Shown in pieces: positions 53,854 to 64,000 of a DNA stretch of 64,000 nucleotides (positions within the stretch are counted from its first letter, which is position 1; every line of letters begins with the position of its first letter). The stretch lies in assembly GCF_000161835.1 (NCBI RefSeq), contig NZ_GG697169.2, forward strand, positions 1,048,418 to 1,112,417, given 5' to 3'. Source of the stretch: Thalassobium sp. R2A62. GTDB taxonomy: Bacteria > Pseudomonadota > Alphaproteobacteria > Rhodobacterales > Rhodobacteraceae. A program made the position numbers and the translations under genes. The notes under the pieces are model-generated. The model worked only from the letters and a program-made list of their open reading frames with translations. It did not search any database and was not told the DNA's origin.

Positions 53854-53856
53854 GAT

Positions 53857-54630
53857 TTAGGTGTTATCCTTGTTATACGCATGGATGACAGTCAGACCGT
53901 GCATGGTCAGATCGTCTTCGAATTCATCAAATAGCGCGTGTGATTGTTGAAACAATGGGGCAAGACCACCAGTTGAGATCACTTTCATATCGACGCCTCG
54001 TTCTACCTTGATCCGATCGCAAATCTCGCGAACCAGACCGATATATCCCCAGAACACGCCGGATTGCATGCAGGCGACCGTATTGGTGCCGACAACCAAT
54101 TGCGGTTTGCTGATGTCGACATGTGGCAATGCAGCCGCGGCGTTGTGCAGCGCCTCGAGAGACAAGTTCACACCAGGTGAAATGACCCCACCCACATAGG
54201 CACCATCCTCGGCGACCACGTCAAAGGTCGTCGCAGTTCCAAAGTCCACAACAATCAGGCTACCGCCGTATAAATCAAAGCCGGCGACGGTGTTGACCAG
54301 ACGGTCAGGGCCAACGGCGGTGCCGGCGTCAACGCGAACGTCCACAGGCAACAGGCAGTCGGATTTACCAACCACAAGAGGACGACAATTGAAGTACCGA
54401 TCAGACAGGACACGCAGATTGAACACCACACGTGGGACCGTTGAAGACACGATGACTTCGTCAATTTCCACGTCGATCTTTTGGAACTCCATCAACGTCG
54501 ATAACCAGACGTAATACTGATCGGCGGTGCGCTGCCATTCGGTCGAAGTGCGCCAAGTCGCAATGAACTGTTCGCCGTCCCAGATCGAGAAGACAGTATT
54601 GGTGTTTCCACAATCGATGGCCAAGAGCAT
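53857..54630 (-). CDS. coaX: Type III pantothenate kinase
   Basis: 257 residues; the first step of coenzyme A synthesis. The ASKHA-fold phosphate motif is IDCGNTNTVFSIW, with GPDRLVNTVAG (pantothenate-binding) and VVDFGTATTFDVV. CoaX is K+-dependent and not feedback-inhibited like type I. It lies between birA (12-nt gap) and rnj (3-nt gap), the standard rhodobacterial order. Confidence 0.94.
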   Translation of the reverse strand: MLLAIDCGNTNTVFSIWDGEQFIATWRTSTEWQRTADQYYVWLSTLMEFQKIDVEIDEVIVSSTVPRVVFNLRVLSDRYFNCRPLVVGKSDCLLPVDVRVDAGTAVGPDRLVNTVAGFDLYGGSLIVVDFGTATTFDVVAEDGAYVGGVISPGVNLSLEALHNAAAALPHVDISKPQLVVGTNTVACMQSGVFWGYIGLVREICDRIKVERGVDMKVISTGGLAPLFQQSHALFDEFEDDLTMHGLTVIHAYNKDNT

Positions 54631-54642
54631 GACGCGCCCTCC

Positions 54643-55407
54643 TTAGAAATAGACATCCGCGGCAGGGATTGCCTGCACGCCGGATGGTGTCTTTAAGACC
54701 AGATTGCCGTCCGCGTCCACCGTTTCGAAGGTTCCGGTTAATGTGTCACGTGTGGTCTTGGCCGTGATCACCTCGCCCAGACGGGCGGCATGGGCGAGCC
54801 ACAAGCGGCGGATTGGGTCAAATCCGAACGAGCGAAACGACTGTTCACGATCCGCGAAGTGGCTTACGAGCCAAAACAAGAAATCCTGCGGACTAGGCGC
54901 TGTGCCGTATTGTGAAACAGCAACGGGGCGAAACGCACCGGTCTCTACCTCGGCCACGTCGGGTGCTTGGGTCAGGTTCACACCAATTCCGATCGACAGC
55001 CAGTCAACGCGACCAGCCCGCCCCACGCTTTCCAACAGAATGCCCGCAACCTTGCCGCCTGCGATCATCGCATCATTGGGCCACTTTAGACTGAGCTGTT
55101 CGGGCGGCACCGTCATGGCAAGTGTTTGTCGAAGCGCCACCGCCATCACAAAGGACCTGAGGGCTGCATTGGCTGGGGTGTCGTCGACACGTAGCAACAA
55201 CGTCGCTGAAAAGTTGCCCGCAGGATTGGTCCATGCGCGCCCGCGTCGCCCATGCGCAGCCGTTTGTTCGCGAGCTAGGATCCATGTGTGACCCGAGGCG
55301 CTGGAGCTGATGCGCCGCGCCTCGGCCATTGTGCTGTCTGTGTGGTCTAGAATGACCCTGTCATAACCTGCTGGCCAAAATTGCGCCGTCTCCGGCACAT
55401 CCCACAA
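54643..55407 (-). CDS. birA: Biotin--[acetyl-CoA-carboxylase] ligase
   Basis: About 254 residues without an N-terminal DNA-binding domain, hence a ligase only, not the biotin repressor. The biotinyl-AMP loop is AAHGRRGRAWTNP. The catalytic Lys/Asn region is LKWPNDAMIAGGKVAGILLES, and HTDSTMAEARR lies at the N-terminus. The start is uncertain: TTG 55407, GTG 55398 and TTG 55428 are in frame, none with a good ribosome site. The nuoN stop is at 55418-55420, so translational coupling is likely. Confidence 0.85.
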   Translation of the reverse strand: MWDVPETAQFWPAGYDRVILDHTDSTMAEARRISSSASGHTWILAREQTAAHGRRGRAWTNPAGNFSATLLLRVDDTPANAALRSFVMAVALRQTLAMTVPPEQLSLKWPNDAMIAGGKVAGILLESVGRAGRVDWLSIGIGVNLTQAPDVAEVETGAFRPVAVSQYGTAPSPQDFLFWLVSHFADREQSFRSFGFDPIRRLWLAHAARLGEVITAKTTRDTLTGTFETVDADGNLVLKTPSGVQAIPAADVYF

Positions 55408-55417
55408 TGGGGTCAGA

Positions 55418-56857
55418 TCAGTTGACAAGTGCCGACGCCGCAGCCTCGGACAATGGCTCGAGACCAAAGAGATTGACGATGCCAACCACCATGATCGCAG
55501 CCGATGCCATCAAGAAGCCCCACAGAACGGGTGTGCGTGTTTGGTCGAGGCCCTGCTCTGGCTCTTCGCCAAAGTACATAAAGAACACGATCCGCAGGTA
55601 ATAGAATGCGCCGATCACCGACGCGACCACACCCGCCACAGCCAACCAAGCAAGACCGCCGTCATACGCAGCGCGCAGGACGTAGAGTTTGCCAAAGAAG
55701 CCGAGGAATGGAGGAACACCTGCCAGCGAGAACAACAGCATCAACATTGCGACGGCCCTGAGCGGCTCGCGCTTGGAATACATGCGCAAGTCGTTGATAT
55801 CCGTAGCAGGCATGCCGTTCTTTTCCATCGAAAGGATGAACGCAAAGGTGCCGATGTTCATTGTGACGTAAATCGCAAGATAGATCAGCATCGCCTGAAC
55901 ACCAAAGGCGGTGCCAGCAGCGAGACCCATCAGAGCAAAGCCCATATGTGCGATCGACGAATAGGCCATCAGACGTTTGATGTTGCGCTGGCCAATCGCC
56001 GCGATCGCACCAAGGAACATCGAGATCACTGACAACGCAGCAACGATCTGCTGCCAGTCACCAACAATGCCGCCAAATGCATCATGTACGACACGGGCAA
56101 ATAGACCCATCGCAGCCACTTTGGGTGCAGTTGCAAAGAACGCGGTGACCGGTGTCGGCGAACCCTCGTAGACGTCTGGTGTCCACATGTGGAACGGTGC
56201 TGCCGAAACTTTGAAGGCAAAGCCAGAGATCAAGAAGACCAAGCCAAAGAGCAGACCCAACGAGATCTCGCCTTGGGCAGCCTGGGTGATGCCAGCAAAC
56301 AGGGTTGTGCCCGAAAAGCCGTAGATCAGCGACGCACCATAGAGCAACAGACCAGACGAAAGAGCGCCCAGAACAAAGTACTTGAGGCCAGCCTCGGTTG
56401 ACTTGAGGTTATCGCGGCGCAGCGAGGCCACGACATACAGAGCGAGCGATTGCAGCTCGAGGCCCATGTAGAGCGTCATCAGGCCACCTGCAGACACCAT
56501 GACCATCATGCCGACAACAGAAAGAGCGACCAACAGCGGATACTCAAAGCGCAACAGGCCCTTTTTCTCCATGTAACCTTGGGACATCAGCAGGACCGCA
56601 GCCGCGCTGAGCAGGATCATGATTTTGGCAAACCGCGAGAACCCGTCGTCGATGAACATGCCACCAAAGGCAGCATTTGCGCCCTCGCCCGAGGTTCCGA
56701 TCCAAAACGCGAGCACAACAAACACCGCGCTGGTGATCCATGTCATCAGCGGTGCGGTGCTGTCTTTGCCAGTATAGACGGCCCCGATCAGTGCCAGCAT
56801 GGCGAAGATCGCCAGCAGCATTTCGGGAAGAAGGATTTGGATATCAGCCGAGATCAT
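55418..56857 (-). CDS. nuoN: NADH-quinone oxidoreductase subunit N
   Basis: 479 residues; an antiporter-like membrane subunit of complex I, carrying out proton translocation. About 14 membrane segments are expected. The conserved Lys/His-bearing helices include [18 protein letters not shown], and [28 protein letters not shown] is the family signature. An 11-nt gap separates it from nuoM. Confidence 0.95.
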   Translation of the reverse strand: MISADIQILLPEMLLAIFAMLALIGAVYTGKDSTAPLMTWITSAVFVVLAFWIGTSGEGANAAFGGMFIDDGFSRFAKIMILLSAAAVLLMSQGYMEKKGLLRFEYPLLVALSVVGMMVMVSAGGLMTLYMGLELQSLALYVVASLRRDNLKSTEAGLKYFVLGALSSGLLLYGASLIYGFSGTTLFAGITQAAQGEISLGLLFGLVFLISGFAFKVSAAPFHMWTPDVYEGSPTPVTAFFATAPKVAAMGLFARVVHDAFGGIVGDWQQIVAALSVISMFLGAIAAIGQRNIKRLMAYSSIAHMGFALMGLAAGTAFGVQAMLIYLAIYVTMNIGTFAFILSMEKNGMPATDINDLRMYSKREPLRAVAMLMLLFSLAGVPPFLGFFGKLYVLRAAYDGGLAWLAVAGVVASVIGAFYYLRIVFFMYFGEEPEQGLDQTRTPVLWGFLMASAAIMVVGIVNLFGLEPLSEAAASALVN

Positions 56858-56868
56858 GAGGCCCGTCC

Positions 56869-58410
56869 TTAGTTTTCTGCGAATTGAGTGGAGGCTGCGA
56901 AATCCGCCACTGCTGTTTCATATGAGCCGACCAGTGCTTCGACCGATGGGCCGATGATGTCGGTGACCAAGGCGGGGTAAACGCCCAAGAGCAACGTCAT
57001 GACAACCAGCGGCGCAAAGATCGCGCGTTCGCGGCGTGTCATGTCCGTGATCGACTTGAGGCTTTCCTTGATCAGGTCGCCCATCACGACGCGGCGGTAC
57101 AGCCACAGACCGTAGGAGGCCGACAAGATAACGCCAGAAGTCGCAATCACAGCCACCCATGTGTTGACCTGGAACACACCCATCAGCGTTAGGAATTCCC
57201 CAACAAAGCCAGACGTGCCCGGTAGGCCGACGTTGGCCATCGTAAAGAACATAAAGATCAGCGCGTAAGCAGGCATCCGGTTCACGAGACCGCCATAGGC
57301 GTCAATCTCGCGAGTGTGCATCCGGTCGTAGATCACGCCCACACACAGGAACAACGCGCCCGAGATAAAGCCGTGACTGATCATCTGGAAAATCGCACCA
57401 TCGATACCCTGCTGGTTCGCAGCAAAGATACCCATCGTGACGTATCCCATGTGGGCGACCGATGAATAGGCGATAAGCTTTTTCATGTCCTGCTGCACCA
57501 GTGCCACCAGCGATGTGTAGGCAATCGCAATCGCTGACATCCACAGCACCAGTGGTGCGAGCAAATCAGAAGCGACTGGGAACATCGGAAGCGAGAAGCG
57601 CAAGAAACCGTAACCACCCATTTTGAGCAAGATCGCCGCCAGAACAACCGAACCGGCCGTCGGCGCCTGAACGTGCGCGTCAGGTAGCCAAGTGTGAACT
57701 GGCCACATCGGCATCTTGACTGCGAATGACGCAAAGAACGCGATCCACATCATGGTCTGCATACCGCCGATGACTTGGACCCCAAGCACGTTAAAGGTCT
57801 CAGATCCAAAGTTGTGGTTCAACAGCGTCACAATATCGGTGGTGCCTGCATCTGCAAACATCGAGACCATCGCAACCAGCATCAGAACCGAACCAAGGAA
57901 GGTATAAAGGAAGAATTTGAACGACGCGTAGATGCGGTTCGCACCGCCCCAGATGCCAATGATCAGGAACATTGGGATCAGACCGGCCTCAAAGAACAAG
58001 TAGAACAGTACCAGATCAAGCGCGCAGAACACGCCCAGCATCAGTGTCTCGAGGATCAGGAACGCAATCATGTATTCCTTGACCCGATGTTTCACATCCC
58101 AGCAGGACGCGATGACCAGTGGCATCAGGAATGTTGTGAGCATCACGAACAGAACCGAAATCCCGTCGACGCCCATCTTGTATTGCATGCCGAGCAGCCA
58201 ATCGCGCTGTTCGACCATCTGAAATCCAGTGTCGGATGGGTCAAACTGCCCCAGAATCGCGAGGCTAACGAGGAAGGTTGTCGCCGTAGCAGCCAAGGCC
58301 ACCCATTTTGCATTGCGTTGTGCCGCTTCGTCGTCGCCGCGCAGGAACAGTGCCAGAATGCCCGCCGCCAACAGCGGGATAAAGGTCACGATGGAAAGAA
58401 GGTTATCCAT
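56869..58410 (-). CDS. nuoM: NADH-quinone oxidoreductase subunit M
   Basis: 513 residues from the ATG at 58410, which overlaps the nuoL stop by 1 nt (TAATG). A longer frame upstream is inside nuoL. Complex I proton-pumping subunit. The antiporter signature [22 protein letters not shown] and [17 protein letters not shown] are intact. Confidence 0.95.
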   Translation of the reverse strand: MDNLLSIVTFIPLLAAGILALFLRGDDEAAQRNAKWVALAATATTFLVSLAILGQFDPSDTGFQMVEQRDWLLGMQYKMGVDGISVLFVMLTTFLMPLVIASCWDVKHRVKEYMIAFLILETLMLGVFCALDLVLFYLFFEAGLIPMFLIIGIWGGANRIYASFKFFLYTFLGSVLMLVAMVSMFADAGTTDIVTLLNHNFGSETFNVLGVQVIGGMQTMMWIAFFASFAVKMPMWPVHTWLPDAHVQAPTAGSVVLAAILLKMGGYGFLRFSLPMFPVASDLLAPLVLWMSAIAIAYTSLVALVQQDMKKLIAYSSVAHMGYVTMGIFAANQQGIDGAIFQMISHGFISGALFLCVGVIYDRMHTREIDAYGGLVNRMPAYALIFMFFTMANVGLPGTSGFVGEFLTLMGVFQVNTWVAVIATSGVILSASYGLWLYRRVVMGDLIKESLKSITDMTRRERAIFAPLVVMTLLLGVYPALVTDIIGPSVEALVGSYETAVADFAASTQFAEN

Positions 58411-60506
58411 TAGCCTGCTCCTCCACCGAGCATCATCCAAGTCAAGAGAATTGCGATCCCGAGCACCATCGCGAACGCGTAATGGAACAGATAGCCAGAC
58501 TGACCGCGACCAACGAGGCGGGTCAAGAAGGGCACAATGCCCAAAGCCACACCATTGATACTGCCGTCGATAATGTTGCCGTCTCCGCGCTTCCACAGAA
58601 GGCGACCCAGCGCCATCGCAGGTTTCACAAAGACAAAGTCGTAGATCTCATCAAAGTACCATTTGTTCAGGAAGAACAAATAGAGCGGGCGCTGGTTTGC
58701 GGCCAAACGACCGGGCAATGACGGGTTCACAATGTAGAACCAAAACGCTAGTGCGAGACCCGAGATCATCGCGATGAACGGGCTCACTTTGACCCACTTG
58801 GGAACATAGTGTGCATCATGCAGGACGTGGTTTTCCGGACCCATATAGATCGCGCCATCACCAATCACTTGCTTGGCTAGTTTTTCATCCTTGCCGTGAT
58901 CATCGTTCTCTTCGGTCGCCGCATAGGCCGGCGCAATCAGACTAAAGCCTGCGCCTGCAGCCGCTGCATGTTCTTCGATTTGGTGGGTGCCAAAGAACGC
59001 CGCGACGTCGTTCTCTTTGCCAAAGAAATCATCGTACCAGATCATACCAGCAAAGATCGCGCCCAGTGACAGAACACCCAGCGGAACCAGCATGGTCATC
59101 GGGCCCTCATGGGCATGCTCATGCGTATGTTTATCACCACGAGGTGTACCAAAGAATGTCAGGAACATCAGGCGCCAGCTGTAGAACGACGTCATGAACG
59201 CAGCAATCACAAGCAGCCAGAATGCGTAGGATGTGCCACCTGCAAAGGCGCTTTCGATCACCGCGTCTTTGGACAAGAAGCCAGCGAAACCGATGTGCGT
59301 AAGAGGAATACCAACACCTGTGATGGCGAGTGTACCGATCATCATTGCCCAGAATGTATAGGGCAATTTCTTACGCAGACCGCCATAGTTACGCATGTCC
59401 TGTTCGTGGTGCATACCGTGGATCACGGACCCTGCCCCGAGGAACAACATCGCCTTAAAGAAGGCGTGAGTGAACAGGTGGAACATTGCGACTGAATAGA
59501 CACCAACGCCGGCTGCAACGAACATATAGCCCAGCTGCGAACAGGTCGAATAGGCGATTACGCGTTTGATGTCGTTTTGAACCAGACCAACAGTTGCCGC
59601 AAAGAAGGCGGTCGTTGCGCCGAGGAAGACGATAAAGTTCGTCGCCATTGGTGCAAATTCCATCAGCGGCGACATCCGGCAAACGAGGAAGACACCGGCG
59701 GTCACCATGGTCGCAGCGTGGATCAGCGCGGACACTGGTGTCGGGCCTTCCATCGCGTCTGGCAACCAAGTGTGCAGGATCAACTGCGCCGATTTACCCA
59801 TCGCACCGATAAACAGCAGGATCGCGATCAGCTCGGCCGCATTCCAGTCGCGCCACAAGAACGTAAGCTGTGTTTCCGCAATGGTAGGCACGGCCGCGAA
59901 TACGTCGTCAAACTTGATGCTATCTGCGAGGAAATAGAGGCCAAAGATACCCAGCGCAAAACCAAAGTCACCCACACGGTTCACGACAAACGCTTTGATC
60001 GCAGCAGCGTTCGCAGTGGGTTTGCGGTAGTAGAAACCGATCAACAGGTAAGATGCGACGCCCACGCCTTCCCAGCCAAAGAACATCTGAACAAGGTTGT
60101 CAGATGTCACGAGCATCAGCATCGAAAAGGTAAAGAACGACAGGTAAGCAAAGAACCGCGGGCGGTAGACTTCGCCCTCTTTAAAGTTCTCATCATGGGC
60201 CATGTAGCCAAAGGAATAAAGGTGAACCAGCGCCGAAACGGTCGTGATCACGATCAACATGATCGCAGTCAACCGGTCCATCCGAATGGCCCAAGACGTG
60301 TCCAATGTACCAGACTGGATAAAATCGAGAACGTGGATGTATTCGGTCGTGCCGTTATGGCTCAAGAAGACGACCCACGACAGGAACGCGGCAAGGAACA
60401 ACAGCGACGTTGAAACCCATTGTGCGGCTGTCTGGCCGATAAACTTCCAGCCGAAACCGCACAGGAGCGATCCGATCAGAGGGGCAAATAGGATAATCTT
60501 TTCCAT
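58410..60506 (-). CDS. nuoL: NADH-quinone oxidoreductase subunit L
   Basis: 698 residues; the largest complex I antiporter-like subunit, ending with the long lateral helix. Signatures: [61 protein letters not shown] hydrophilic insert of Ala/Asp/His-rich sequence ([10 protein letters not shown] and DDHGKDEK) lies in the C-terminal region. A 4-nt gap follows nuoK. Confidence 0.95.
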   Translation of the reverse strand: MEKIILFAPLIGSLLCGFGWKFIGQTAAQWVSTSLLFLAAFLSWVVFLSHNGTTEYIHVLDFIQSGTLDTSWAIRMDRLTAIMLIVITTVSALVHLYSFGYMAHDENFKEGEVYRPRFFAYLSFFTFSMLMLVTSDNLVQMFFGWEGVGVASYLLIGFYYRKPTANAAAIKAFVVNRVGDFGFALGIFGLYFLADSIKFDDVFAAVPTIAETQLTFLWRDWNAAELIAILLFIGAMGKSAQLILHTWLPDAMEGPTPVSALIHAATMVTAGVFLVCRMSPLMEFAPMATNFIVFLGATTAFFAATVGLVQNDIKRVIAYSTCSQLGYMFVAAGVGVYSVAMFHLFTHAFFKAMLFLGAGSVIHGMHHEQDMRNYGGLRKKLPYTFWAMMIGTLAITGVGIPLTHIGFAGFLSKDAVIESAFAGGTSYAFWLLVIAAFMTSFYSWRLMFLTFFGTPRGDKHTHEHAHEGPMTMLVPLGVLSLGAIFAGMIWYDDFFGKENDVAAFFGTHQIEEHAAAAGAGFSLIAPAYAATEENDDHGKDEKLAKQVIGDGAIYMGPENHVLHDAHYVPKWVKVSPFIAMISGLALAFWFYIVNPSLPGRLAANQRPLYLFFLNKWYFDEIYDFVFVKPAMALGRLLWKRGDGNIIDGSINGVALGIVPFLTRLVGRGQSGYLFHYAFAMVLGIAILLTWMMLGGGAG

Positions 60507-60510
60507 GGTA

Positions 60511-60816
60511 TTAACCCTTCATCACGTTGACGTCTTCGACGTCGATCGTGCCGCGATTGCGGAAGAAACAAACGAGAATAGCGAGACCGATGGCCGCCTC
60601 AGCCGCGGCAACCGTCAAGACGAACAGGGTAAACACCTGCCCTACGAGATCGCCGAGGAAACTGGAGAAGGCAACGAGATTGATGTTCACCGCCAGCAGC
60701 ATCAATTCGATGCTCATCAGCAGGATGATGACGTTCTTACGGTTCAAAAAGAGACCGAAGATACCGATCACAAACAGGGTCGCTGCGACCGTCAGATAAT
60801 GTTCTAGACCAATCAT
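60511..60816 (-). CDS. nuoK: NADH-quinone oxidoreductase subunit K
   Basis: 101 residues, three membrane helices. Conserved acidic residues in helices: [41 protein letters not shown] carries the second Glu. A 2-nt gap follows nuoJ. Confidence 0.95.
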   Translation of the reverse strand: MIGLEHYLTVAATLFVIGIFGLFLNRKNVIILLMSIELMLLAVNINLVAFSSFLGDLVGQVFTLFVLTVAAAEAAIGLAILVCFFRNRGTIDVEDVNVMKG

Positions 60817-60818
60817 GA

Positions 60819-61424
60819 TTACAGCCCCTGCCCTGGTTTTACGTCTTTGAGTTTCATCTGCTTGGCCGGATCGCGCAAAATCTGGCTCACAATATTTTGG
60901 CGTTTGACGTCTTCGCGGTGACGCAAAGTCAGAACAATCGCACCGATCATCGCCACCAACAGGATCAAACCCGCCAGCTGGAACAAAAGGATGTATTTGT
61001 CATAAAGCAGCAGGCCCAAGGCTTCGGTGTTCATGGCGTCACCCTCTGGTGCGGCAAGTCGTGTCTGGTAGCCTTCGGAATAGTCCCAAACACCAAATGC
61101 CAACGAAAGCTGCATCAGGACGATCACGCCAATCAACAAGCCAAGCGGCAGGTATTTCGACATCTCCGCCTTAAGTTCGGCGAAATCCACATCGAGCATC
61201 ATCACAACAAACAAGAACAGCACCGCGACCGCGCCGACGTAAACGATGATCAGCAGCATTGCTACAAATTCGGCGCCCAGCAGGACGAACAATCCGGCCG
61301 AGGACAAGAAAGCCAGGATCAACCAAAGCACCGAGTGCACGGGGTTGCGACTGATCACAGTGAACAGCCCCCCTGCAATGGTGCTGACGGCAAAGGCGTA
61401 AAAGGCAATCACAACTGGTGTCAT
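60819..61424 (-). CDS. nuoJ: NADH-quinone oxidoreductase subunit J
   Basis: 201 residues, five membrane helices. [28 protein letters not shown] is the family signature. The C-terminal tail ([18 protein letters not shown]) is hydrophilic. It overlaps the small CMD-like gene by 4 nt. Confidence 0.94.
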   Translation of the reverse strand: MTPVVIAFYAFAVSTIAGGLFTVISRNPVHSVLWLILAFLSSAGLFVLLGAEFVAMLLIIVYVGAVAVLFLFVVMMLDVDFAELKAEMSKYLPLGLLIGVIVLMQLSLAFGVWDYSEGYQTRLAAPEGDAMNTEALGLLLYDKYILLFQLAGLILLVAMIGAIVLTLRHREDVKRQNIVSQILRDPAKQMKLKDVKPGQGL

Positions 61425-61825
61425 GTGTCCGCTTCCTTGTTGTTCTCTAGTTCGGCCATCGCCACAGTCATTGCGGTCGTCATGGCAGACGCTCCTCCAA
61501 AGGCCGACATTTGGCCGATGGTTTTAATAATCTCTTGGCCTGTGGCACCGACTTCGTGTGGGTGACGCACGGCCAATTTCACAGGTGTCTCTTGTGGTGC
61601 GCCAGTCGCAACCATCCCACCCAATGTCAACAAAAGACGTGTCTTGGCATCAAGGCCATCAGGGCTTGCACCCTCGCCCATCACCGCTTCCATCATCTCT
61701 TTTGGCATGGTCGGGATGAATTGTTCGAACCCATCAGGCAGCCACGACGATTTACCGTCAACAGCGGACTTCATCCACTCCTGACCCATCGCCATCATCT
61801 GCTTAAAGGGGTTCTTGTCGCTCAT
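61421..61825 (-). CDS. Carboxymuconolactone-decarboxylase-fold protein embedded in the nuo operon
   Basis: 134 residues. From about residue 58, [42 protein letters not shown] is the carboxymuconolactone decarboxylase (CMD) fold. The N-terminal 55 residues are unusually Met-rich ([24 protein letters not shown]). The protein contains no Cys, so it cannot have the AhpD-type CxxC peroxidase site. It overlaps nuoI and nuoJ by 4 nt each and therefore is co-translated with complex I. An assembly or accessory function is inferred; no catalytic role is supported. Confidence 0.8.
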   Translation of the reverse strand: MSDKNPFKQMMAMGQEWMKSAVDGKSSWLPDGFEQFIPTMPKEMMEAVMGEGASPDGLDAKTRLLLTLGGMVATGAPQETPVKLAVRHPHEVGATGQEIIKTIGQMSAFGGASAMTTAMTVAMAELENNKEADT

Positions 61826-62316
61826 CTGTACGGCGCATCCATCTCGAGGTTACGCGCGATCTCGGCTTCCCAGCGATCGCCGTTCTCAAGGAGCTTGTCC
61901 TTGTCATAGTACAGCTCTTCGCGGGTTTCCGTCGAGAATTCAAAGTTCGGGCCTTCGACAATCGCATCCACTGGGCAGGCTTCTTGGCAGAAACCGCAAT
62001 AGATGCATTTGGTCATGTCGATGTCATAGCGTGTCGTACGGCGGCTGCCGTCATCACGTGGCTCAGCGTCGATTGTGATTGCCTGTGCGGGGCACACGGC
62101 CTCGCACAATTTACATGCGATGCAGCGTTCTTCGCCATTTGGATAGCGACGCAAAGCATGTTCGCCACGAAAACGCGGGGACAGTGGTCCCTTTTCGTGC
62201 GGATAGTTCAGCGTCGCCTTGGGCGAAAAGAAGTATTTGAAGCCAAGGCCAAAGCCTTTGATGAAATCCGCAAAGAGAAAGTATTTGGCCGCGCGACCGT
62301 AATCAATCTGGCTCAT
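61822..62316 (-). CDS. nuoI: NADH-quinone oxidoreductase subunit I
   Basis: 164 residues, carrying the two [4Fe-4S] clusters (N6a/N6b). The ligand motifs are [17 protein letters not shown] and [17 protein letters not shown]-terminal amphipathic region binds the membrane. The 1-nt gap to nuoH and 4-nt overlap with the CMD-like gene show tight coupling. Confidence 0.96.
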   Translation of the reverse strand: MSQIDYGRAAKYFLFADFIKGFGLGFKYFFSPKATLNYPHEKGPLSPRFRGEHALRRYPNGEERCIACKLCEAVCPAQAITIDAEPRDDGSRRTTRYDIDMTKCIYCGFCQEACPVDAIVEGPNFEFSTETREELYYDKDKLLENGDRWEAEIARNLEMDAPYR

Positions 62317-62317
62317 A

Positions 62318-63358
62318 TCAGCCTCCTATCGCCCAGCGAGCGTAGAACCCACCGAACACTTCGAATTTTGCAAGAAACGACACCAGAACCACCCAAAAGA
62401 GCGAGAACGGCAAGAATACTTTCCAACCCAGACGCATCAGCTGGTCATAGCGGTAGCGTGGCGTGATCGCCTTAACCATCGAGAACATAAAGAACACGAG
62501 GCCCATCTTGATCACCATCCACAGCACACCATCAGGCAGGCCAGGAATTGGCGACAACCAACCACCAAAGAAGAGCAGCGAGATCAGTGCGCACATCAGA
62601 ACGACAGCCATAAGTTCACCGATCATAAAGAGCAGGAACGGTGTCGATGAATATTCAACCTGATAACCCGCGACCAATTCCGATTCCGCCTCGGGCAAGT
62701 CGAATGGGGGACGGTTGGTTTCAGCCAAAGCCGAGATAAAGAACAAGATGACCATCGGGAAGTGCGGCAACCAATACCAGTTGAGCAATCCGTAGTCGCC
62801 GTCTTGCGCCGCAACGATCGCGCCAAAGTTCATCGACCCTGTCGAGATGATCACACCGATAATGATCAGACCGATGGAGACCTCATAGGAAATCATCTGT
62901 GCGGCAGAGCGCAACGAGCCGAGGAATGGGTACTTCGAGTTGGATGCCCAACCGCCCATGATCACGCCGTAGACCTCGAGCGATGAGATCGCAAAGACAT
63001 AGAGGATCGCCACATTGATGTCAGATAGAACCCAGCCATCATTGAACGGAATAACCGCCCACGCGATCACCGCGAGAACGAACGAGATCATTGGAGCAAG
63101 GAAGAACACAGCCTTGTCCGCGCCCGCTGGAACGACGATCTCTTTGACGATGTATTTGAGAAAGTCGGCAAAGGACTGCAGCAGGCCAAAGACACCCACG
63201 ATATTGGGGCCCTTGCGCATTTGAACAGCGGCCCAAATCTTGCGGTCGGCATACATCAAGAACGCAAGCGCCAGCAGCAGAGGGATCAAAACCAGCAGAC
63301 ACTGCGCCAATATGACGAGAACCATGCCTAGGTTCGTGGTTGTGAAAAATTCAATCAT
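62318..63358 (-). CDS. nuoH: NADH-quinone oxidoreductase subunit H
   Basis: 346 residues, eight membrane helices; it helps form the quinone site at the arm junction. Signatures: [70 protein letters not shown] 9-nt gap follows the small lipoprotein gene. Confidence 0.96.
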   Translation of the reverse strand: MIEFFTTTNLGMVLVILAQCLLVLIPLLLALAFLMYADRKIWAAVQMRKGPNIVGVFGLLQSFADFLKYIVKEIVVPAGADKAVFFLAPMISFVLAVIAWAVIPFNDGWVLSDINVAILYVFAISSLEVYGVIMGGWASNSKYPFLGSLRSAAQMISYEVSIGLIIIGVIISTGSMNFGAIVAAQDGDYGLLNWYWLPHFPMVILFFISALAETNRPPFDLPEAESELVAGYQVEYSSTPFLLFMIGELMAVVLMCALISLLFFGGWLSPIPGLPDGVLWMVIKMGLVFFMFSMVKAITPRYRYDQLMRLGWKVFLPFSLFWVVLVSFLAKFEVFGGFYARWAIGG

Positions 63359-63367
63359 CCGAGCCTC

Positions 63368-63760
63368 TTATACCGTCGGTATTCCGTTTTCCGTGCAATC
63401 TGCGACGGTGACTTCTGCGTCAATTGTTTTCAAACCCTGCGGCAAGCTGGGTGAGATCGTATAGACGGAATCGGCAGTCCAGAGACCGGCCTCTTCGCCC
63501 ACATTTGTGCGCACGTGACGGGCAAAGCCATAGCCACGGATCAGCGTGTATTGCGCGGCAGCACATTCTGCGTATTTGCTGACGTCTTCAGCAGTCCGAG
63601 CACCAACCATCGCCACGCGGAAATTAACCAAATCACCGTCCAACAGCCGTGTTTCGATCCCACGATACCCCGGCGCAAAGGCCACGTCCGCCAAAGGAGC
63701 CACTGGCTCGCATCCTGCGATCGCTGCAATTGTGCCTGTCATGAGAGCCACGGAGCGCAT
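63368..63760 (-). CDS. Small lipoprotein between nuoG and nuoH
   Basis: 130 residues. The N-terminus MRSVALMTGTIAAIAGCEP ends in an IAGC lipobox (Cys17), predicting a lipoprotein retained in the envelope. The mature domain (VNFRVAMVGARTAEDVSKYAECAAAQYTLIRGYGFARHVR) has two further Cys and no recognised family. The gaps are 3 nt to nuoG and 9 nt to nuoH, so it is translated with complex I. Such extra open reading frames are known within rhodobacterial nuo operons; a function is not established. Confidence 0.78.
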   Translation of the reverse strand: MRSVALMTGTIAAIAGCEPVAPLADVAFAPGYRGIETRLLDGDLVNFRVAMVGARTAEDVSKYAECAAAQYTLIRGYGFARHVRTNVGEEAGLWTADSVYTISPSLPQGLKTIDAEVTVADCTENGIPTV

Positions 63761-63763
63761 CCT

Positions 63764-64000
63764 TTACTCGGCCGCGATCGGGGCGTTTGCCCGCGACTTG
63801 GCGTTTGCGCTGAGTTCGGCCATCAATTCGGACGCACGCGCAATCGGGTTCGTCAGATAAAAGTCTGTAACAGCATTCAGGAACTTGGCTTTGCCCAACT
63901 TCTTGGTCTTGAGCGGCTGCCATTCGTTTTTAGCAACCACATCGATTTGCGCCAAATGCGGATGATCCGCGACCATCGCGGTGCGCAGCTGTGCAAGGCT
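63764..64000 (-). CDS. nuoG: NADH-quinone oxidoreductase subunit G, C-terminal part (5' end outside window)
   Basis: The frame is open to the window edge. The visible 78 residues ([20 protein letters not shown] then [19 protein letters not shown]-like [17 protein letters not shown]) match the C-terminus of rhodobacterial NuoG. The iron-sulfur and molybdopterin-like domains lie outside the window. Confidence 0.88.
   Translation of the reverse strand, partial: SLAQLRTAMVADHPHLAQIDVVAKNEWQPLKTKKLGKAKFLNAVTDFYLTNPIARASELMAELSANAKSRANAPIAAE

Noticed and set aside
1-64000. tRNA, rRNA, insertion sequence, integrase or prophage
   Set aside because: No cloverleaf-like sequence, transposase or integrase motif, terminal inverted repeats or phage genes were seen. 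Short inverted repeats are all intergenic regulatory or terminator candidates.

Overview
This 64 kb window is a chromosomal segment of an alphaproteobacterium of the family Rhodobacteraceae (Roseobacter group). The basis is established gene order: nuoN-birA-coaX-rnj, pyrC-pyrE-dnaB, alr and radA-cvpA-purF, surE-pcm-nlpD facing tatABC, and a sulfite-reductase operon carrying DUF2849 and DUF934. Coding density is high. I saw no rRNA, tRNA, CRISPR array, transposase, integrase or prophage gene. Most of the window is core metabolism and housekeeping with a few accessory genes.

Layout. 1-4.8 kb: assimilatory sulfur operon (siroheme synthase 3' end, DUF2849, sulfite/nitrite reductase, APS-type reductase, DUF934, ferredoxin-NADP reductase). 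4.9-5.9 kb: an anchored, very acidic Ala/Asp tandem-repeat protein. 6.1-6.7 kb: infC, which appears to start at a rare ATA codon. 6.9-10.2 kb: accessory genes (TupA-like ATP-grasp; a LacI regulator divergent from a phytanoyl-CoA dioxygenase-like enzyme). 10.2-18.2 kb: a seven-gene minus-strand cluster for a form II CO-dehydrogenase-like molybdenum hydroxylase (moxR/coxD, coxE, xdhC, molybdopterin-binding protein, coxS, coxL, coxM). 18.3-21.4 kb: glutaryl-CoA dehydrogenase, a conserved unknown and two small genes. 21.4-24.9 kb: pyrC, pyrE, dnaB. 24.9-27.9 kb: a frameshifted VOC gene, a Tat-exported agmatine deiminase-like enzyme, a small anchored protein, alr. 28.4-31.5 kb: envelope proteins, including an uncharacterised membrane protein split by one in-frame TAG. 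31.7-36.4 kb: rsgA, radA, cvpA, purF. 36.4-43.6 kb: ddaH, DUF1304, SDR, surE, pcm, nlpD, then DUF815 ATPase and tatCBA on the other strand. 43.7-48.6 kb: WYL regulator, orphan ABC ATPase, AlkC-like glycosylase, SDR, Hint-domain protein. 48.7-55.4 kb: prfC, DEAD-box helicase, RNase J, coaX, birA. 55.4-64 kb: nuoN to nuoG (partial) on the minus strand, with two extra small genes inside the operon.

How the genes work together. The first operon supplies siroheme, APS/PAPS reduction, sulfite reduction and probably the electron-delivery flavoprotein. The cox-like cluster holds three enzyme subunits plus maturation factors; its substrate cannot be read from sequence. The nuo block encodes most of the membrane arm of complex I.

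Most unusual observations: the amber-interrupted membrane protein (29620-31506), the K/R/H-free repeat protein (4957-5880), the paired palindromic direct repeat in front of prfC (48668-48720), a Hint domain whose usual nucleophilic Cys position is Ser (48085-48087), a perfect DnaA box and a palindrome over the putative -10 in the dnaB leader, and the ATA start of infC. I found no clearly new multi-gene defence or mobile system. All calls come from reading the sequence and family knowledge; no database search was run.
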